NCBI GenBank assembly: GCA_040218415.1
Contig: JAVJRN010000045.1
Coordinates: forward strand, 1-31,552
Length of the DNA stretch: 31,552 nucleotides
Direction: 5' to 3'
Source: JAVJRN01 sp040218415
GTDB lineage: Bacteria; Bacteroidota; Bacteroidia; Cytophagales; Cyclobacteriaceae
Position numbers and translations under genes: made by a program. Below the pieces are notes generated by a model. It did no database searches and was not told the DNA's origin. It saw only the letters and a program-made list of their open reading frames with translations. Numbering within the stretch: the first letter of the stretch is position 1; each line of letters opens with the position of its first letter. This document shows positions 30,258-31,552 of this stretch, in pieces.

Positions 30258-31552
30258 ATGACTGATTTCTATTTACCATTTACTGCAGTCGCCAACCGAA
30301 CGAGAATATTAGCAATGTTTTGCTTGGCTTTCGTTACGCTTTTCGTAAGTTTCACTGTTTCCGCACAAGACAATACAATCAATGATTCCCCGGGAACTGC
30401 AGAAAAAAACGAGCTCAACCCACTAAATGATGCTTCGGGTTCATTATTTGAGGTCTTTGATTTTTCTATTGTTAATACTGGTGCTTCGACAACATTTACT
30501 GGAATTACAGTCAACATAGGAACTTCTTCCATTAGTGATTGGCAGGGAATAATTGCCTATGCTGAGATCACTGACAATGATGGAACCGCTGATGTATTAG
30601 CTGGAACAATCGGAGCAAATACGATTTCTTTTGCGACCACAACTGGTACAGATGAATTGGGTGAGATTGGTGCCTCAGAAACTAAGGTGTATACAATGAG
30701 TATCTACTTTAATAGTGCTATTACTGGAATTATCGATAATCAAGTCTTAGCATTTTCCGTTGACGAAGCAAGTTTTACAGGAATTACAGGAGGGACATTT
30801 GCTACAAGTAGTGCCATCAATACTGCCGATGCAACTTCTGAAATTACTGTTACAGCAGCGGCTTTAAAATTTCAATCATTGAGCAACAGTGTACAGACAG
30901 GAATAAATTTTGATGCAGAGGTGGAAGCCGTTGATGCAAATGGAAACCGAGATATTGATATTACCTCCACTATAACTTTATCTGTAAATACTGGAGGAGG
31001 AACCTTGGCTGGTACTACTGCAGTTGATGCTTCTGCCGGAATAGCCACTTTTAATGCGGTAAACTTTGATACTGGTTCCGATGGAGTAAAAACTCTAGCA
31101 GCCAATGATGGGGCGTTAACTGAAGGTATTTCAGGAAATATTAATTTGGACAATACAGCACCTACGGTAATTTTATCCGATAATGAAGCTGATAATATTG
31201 TTAAAGATGGCGATGTTGTTTCGATTACTGCAACTTTTACTGAAGCAAATGGCTTAGGCTCGAATATTCCAGAAATTCAAATTGGCTCAGATATAAGTTC
31301 GGCTGTGTCAATGTCAGGTTCCGGATTAGTCTGGACTTATTCATGGACTGTTGGCAGTGTAAATGGTGGTCTGAATGAAACAGCCAATATTACCATAACA
31401 GTAAATGATGCAGCAGGAAACGCAAACACCGCTGCAACAGGAGAAACGAGTTTCGTTATTGACAATACCGCACCTACGGTAATTTTATCCGATAATGAAG
31501 CTGATAATATTGTTAAAGATGGCGATGTTGTTTCGATTACTGCAACTTTTAC
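30258..31552 (+). CDS. Start of a large exported Ig-like repeat protein, C-terminus outside the window
   Basis: From the ATG at 30258 the frame stays open to the right edge (about 431 codons). The N-terminus is a signal peptide: MTDFYLPFTAVANRTR, then a hydrophobic run ILAMFCLAFVTLFVSF and an SAQ cleavage site. An in-frame GTG at 30129, with no stop between, would add 43 residues and is an alternative start. About 260 residues of beta-rich sequence follow, rich in Thr, Ala, Gly and Asn. Then come Ig-like units starting DNTAPTVILSDNEADNIV and containing ITVNDAAGN, each 104 residues long. The first complete unit and the start of a second are visible. Such proteins in Bacteroidota are usually T9SS cargo and surface adhesins; the sorting domain would be downstream. 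It lies 155 bp after the lipoprotein gene, so it may be a separate transcription unit. Confidence 0.85.
   Translation, partial: MTDFYLPFTAVANRTRILAMFCLAFVTLFVSFTVSAQDNTINDSPGTAEKNELNPLNDASGSLFEVFDFSIVNTGASTTFTGITVNIGTSSISDWQGIIAYAEITDNDGTADVLAGTIGANTISFATTTGTDELGEIGASETKVYTMSIYFNSAITGIIDNQVLAFSVDEASFTGITGGTFATSSAINTADATSEITVTAAALKFQSLSNSVQTGINFDAEVEAVDANGNRDIDITSTITLSVNTGGGTLAGTTAVDASAGIATFNAVNFDTGSDGVKTLAANDGALTEGISGNINLDNTAPTVILSDNEADNIVKDGDVVSITATFTEANGLGSNIPEIQIGSDISSAVSMSGSGLVWTYSWTVGSVNGGLNETANITITVNDAAGNANTAATGETSFVIDNTAPTVILSDNEADNIVKDGDVVSITATF
31151..31552 (+). repeat. Near-identical 312-bp tandem repeat in the exported protein
   Basis: The unit at 31151-31462 restarts at 31463. 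The 90 visible bases of the second copy match the first at 89 positions, and the single difference (ACA to ACC) is a silent Thr change. The period of 312 bp equals 104 codons, so copy number can change without frameshift. More copies are likely beyond the window edge. Confidence 0.93.

Overview
The window looks like a piece of a marine, gliding-type Bacteroidota genome, probably order Cytophagales. The evidence is moderate-to-low GC, start codons without clear Shine-Dalgarno sequences, a promoter of the Bacteroidota TTG / TAnnTTTG type, a PorP/SprF membrane protein, a protein ending in a gliding-motility-associated (type B) type IX secretion (T9SS) sorting domain, giant SprB-like multi-domain surface proteins, and several PorT-like outer-membrane barrels. 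Genus cannot be fixed from sequence reading alone.

Layout. (1) 1-17332, minus strand, is a surface-adhesin locus read right to left: a PorP/SprF barrel fused to a Glu-rich linker and a SPOR domain; 3 bp later a 1081-residue TIG/FG-GAP/PKD protein with a type B T9SS C-terminal domain; then, behind a good promoter candidate, a giant adhesin that stays open for 11.9 kb (at least 3966 residues) and runs off the left edge. (2) 17537-19288, plus strand, divergent: a PorT-like barrel with a Lys-rich tail and a histone-deacetylase-fold hydrolase, 6 bp apart. (3) 19407-30102, plus strand, is a compact five-gene block: a polytopic nucleotide-transporter-like protein carrying HEAT repeats and a degenerate cyclic-nucleotide-binding-like domain; a three-domain TIR-like/DUF4062-like protein; an nSTAND1-type NTPase with one membrane segment, coiled coil and seven WD40 blades; a secreted helical-plus-barrel outer-membrane protein; and a lipoprotein with seven propeller-like repeats. 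Spacings are 55 bp, a 4-bp overlap, 19 bp and 0 bp. (4) 30258 to the right edge is the start of another large exported repeat protein whose 312-bp units are nearly identical at DNA level.

How the genes may work together. The minus-strand locus pairs a PorP/SprF-type partner with two T9SS-type adhesins; PorP/SprF proteins are known to be needed for export or attachment of SprB-like adhesins. The five-gene block has the parts for a line from the cell surface (lipoprotein), through the outer membrane (barrel with a periplasmic helical domain) and inner membrane (STAND NTPase with a membrane segment), to the cytoplasm (TIR-like partner). Whether it is a defence, stress-signalling or envelope-regulation system cannot be decided from sequence. 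It is the best candidate here for an undescribed system. No RNA gene, CRISPR array, insertion sequence or prophage gene was recognised, and no gap between genes exceeds about 225 bp.
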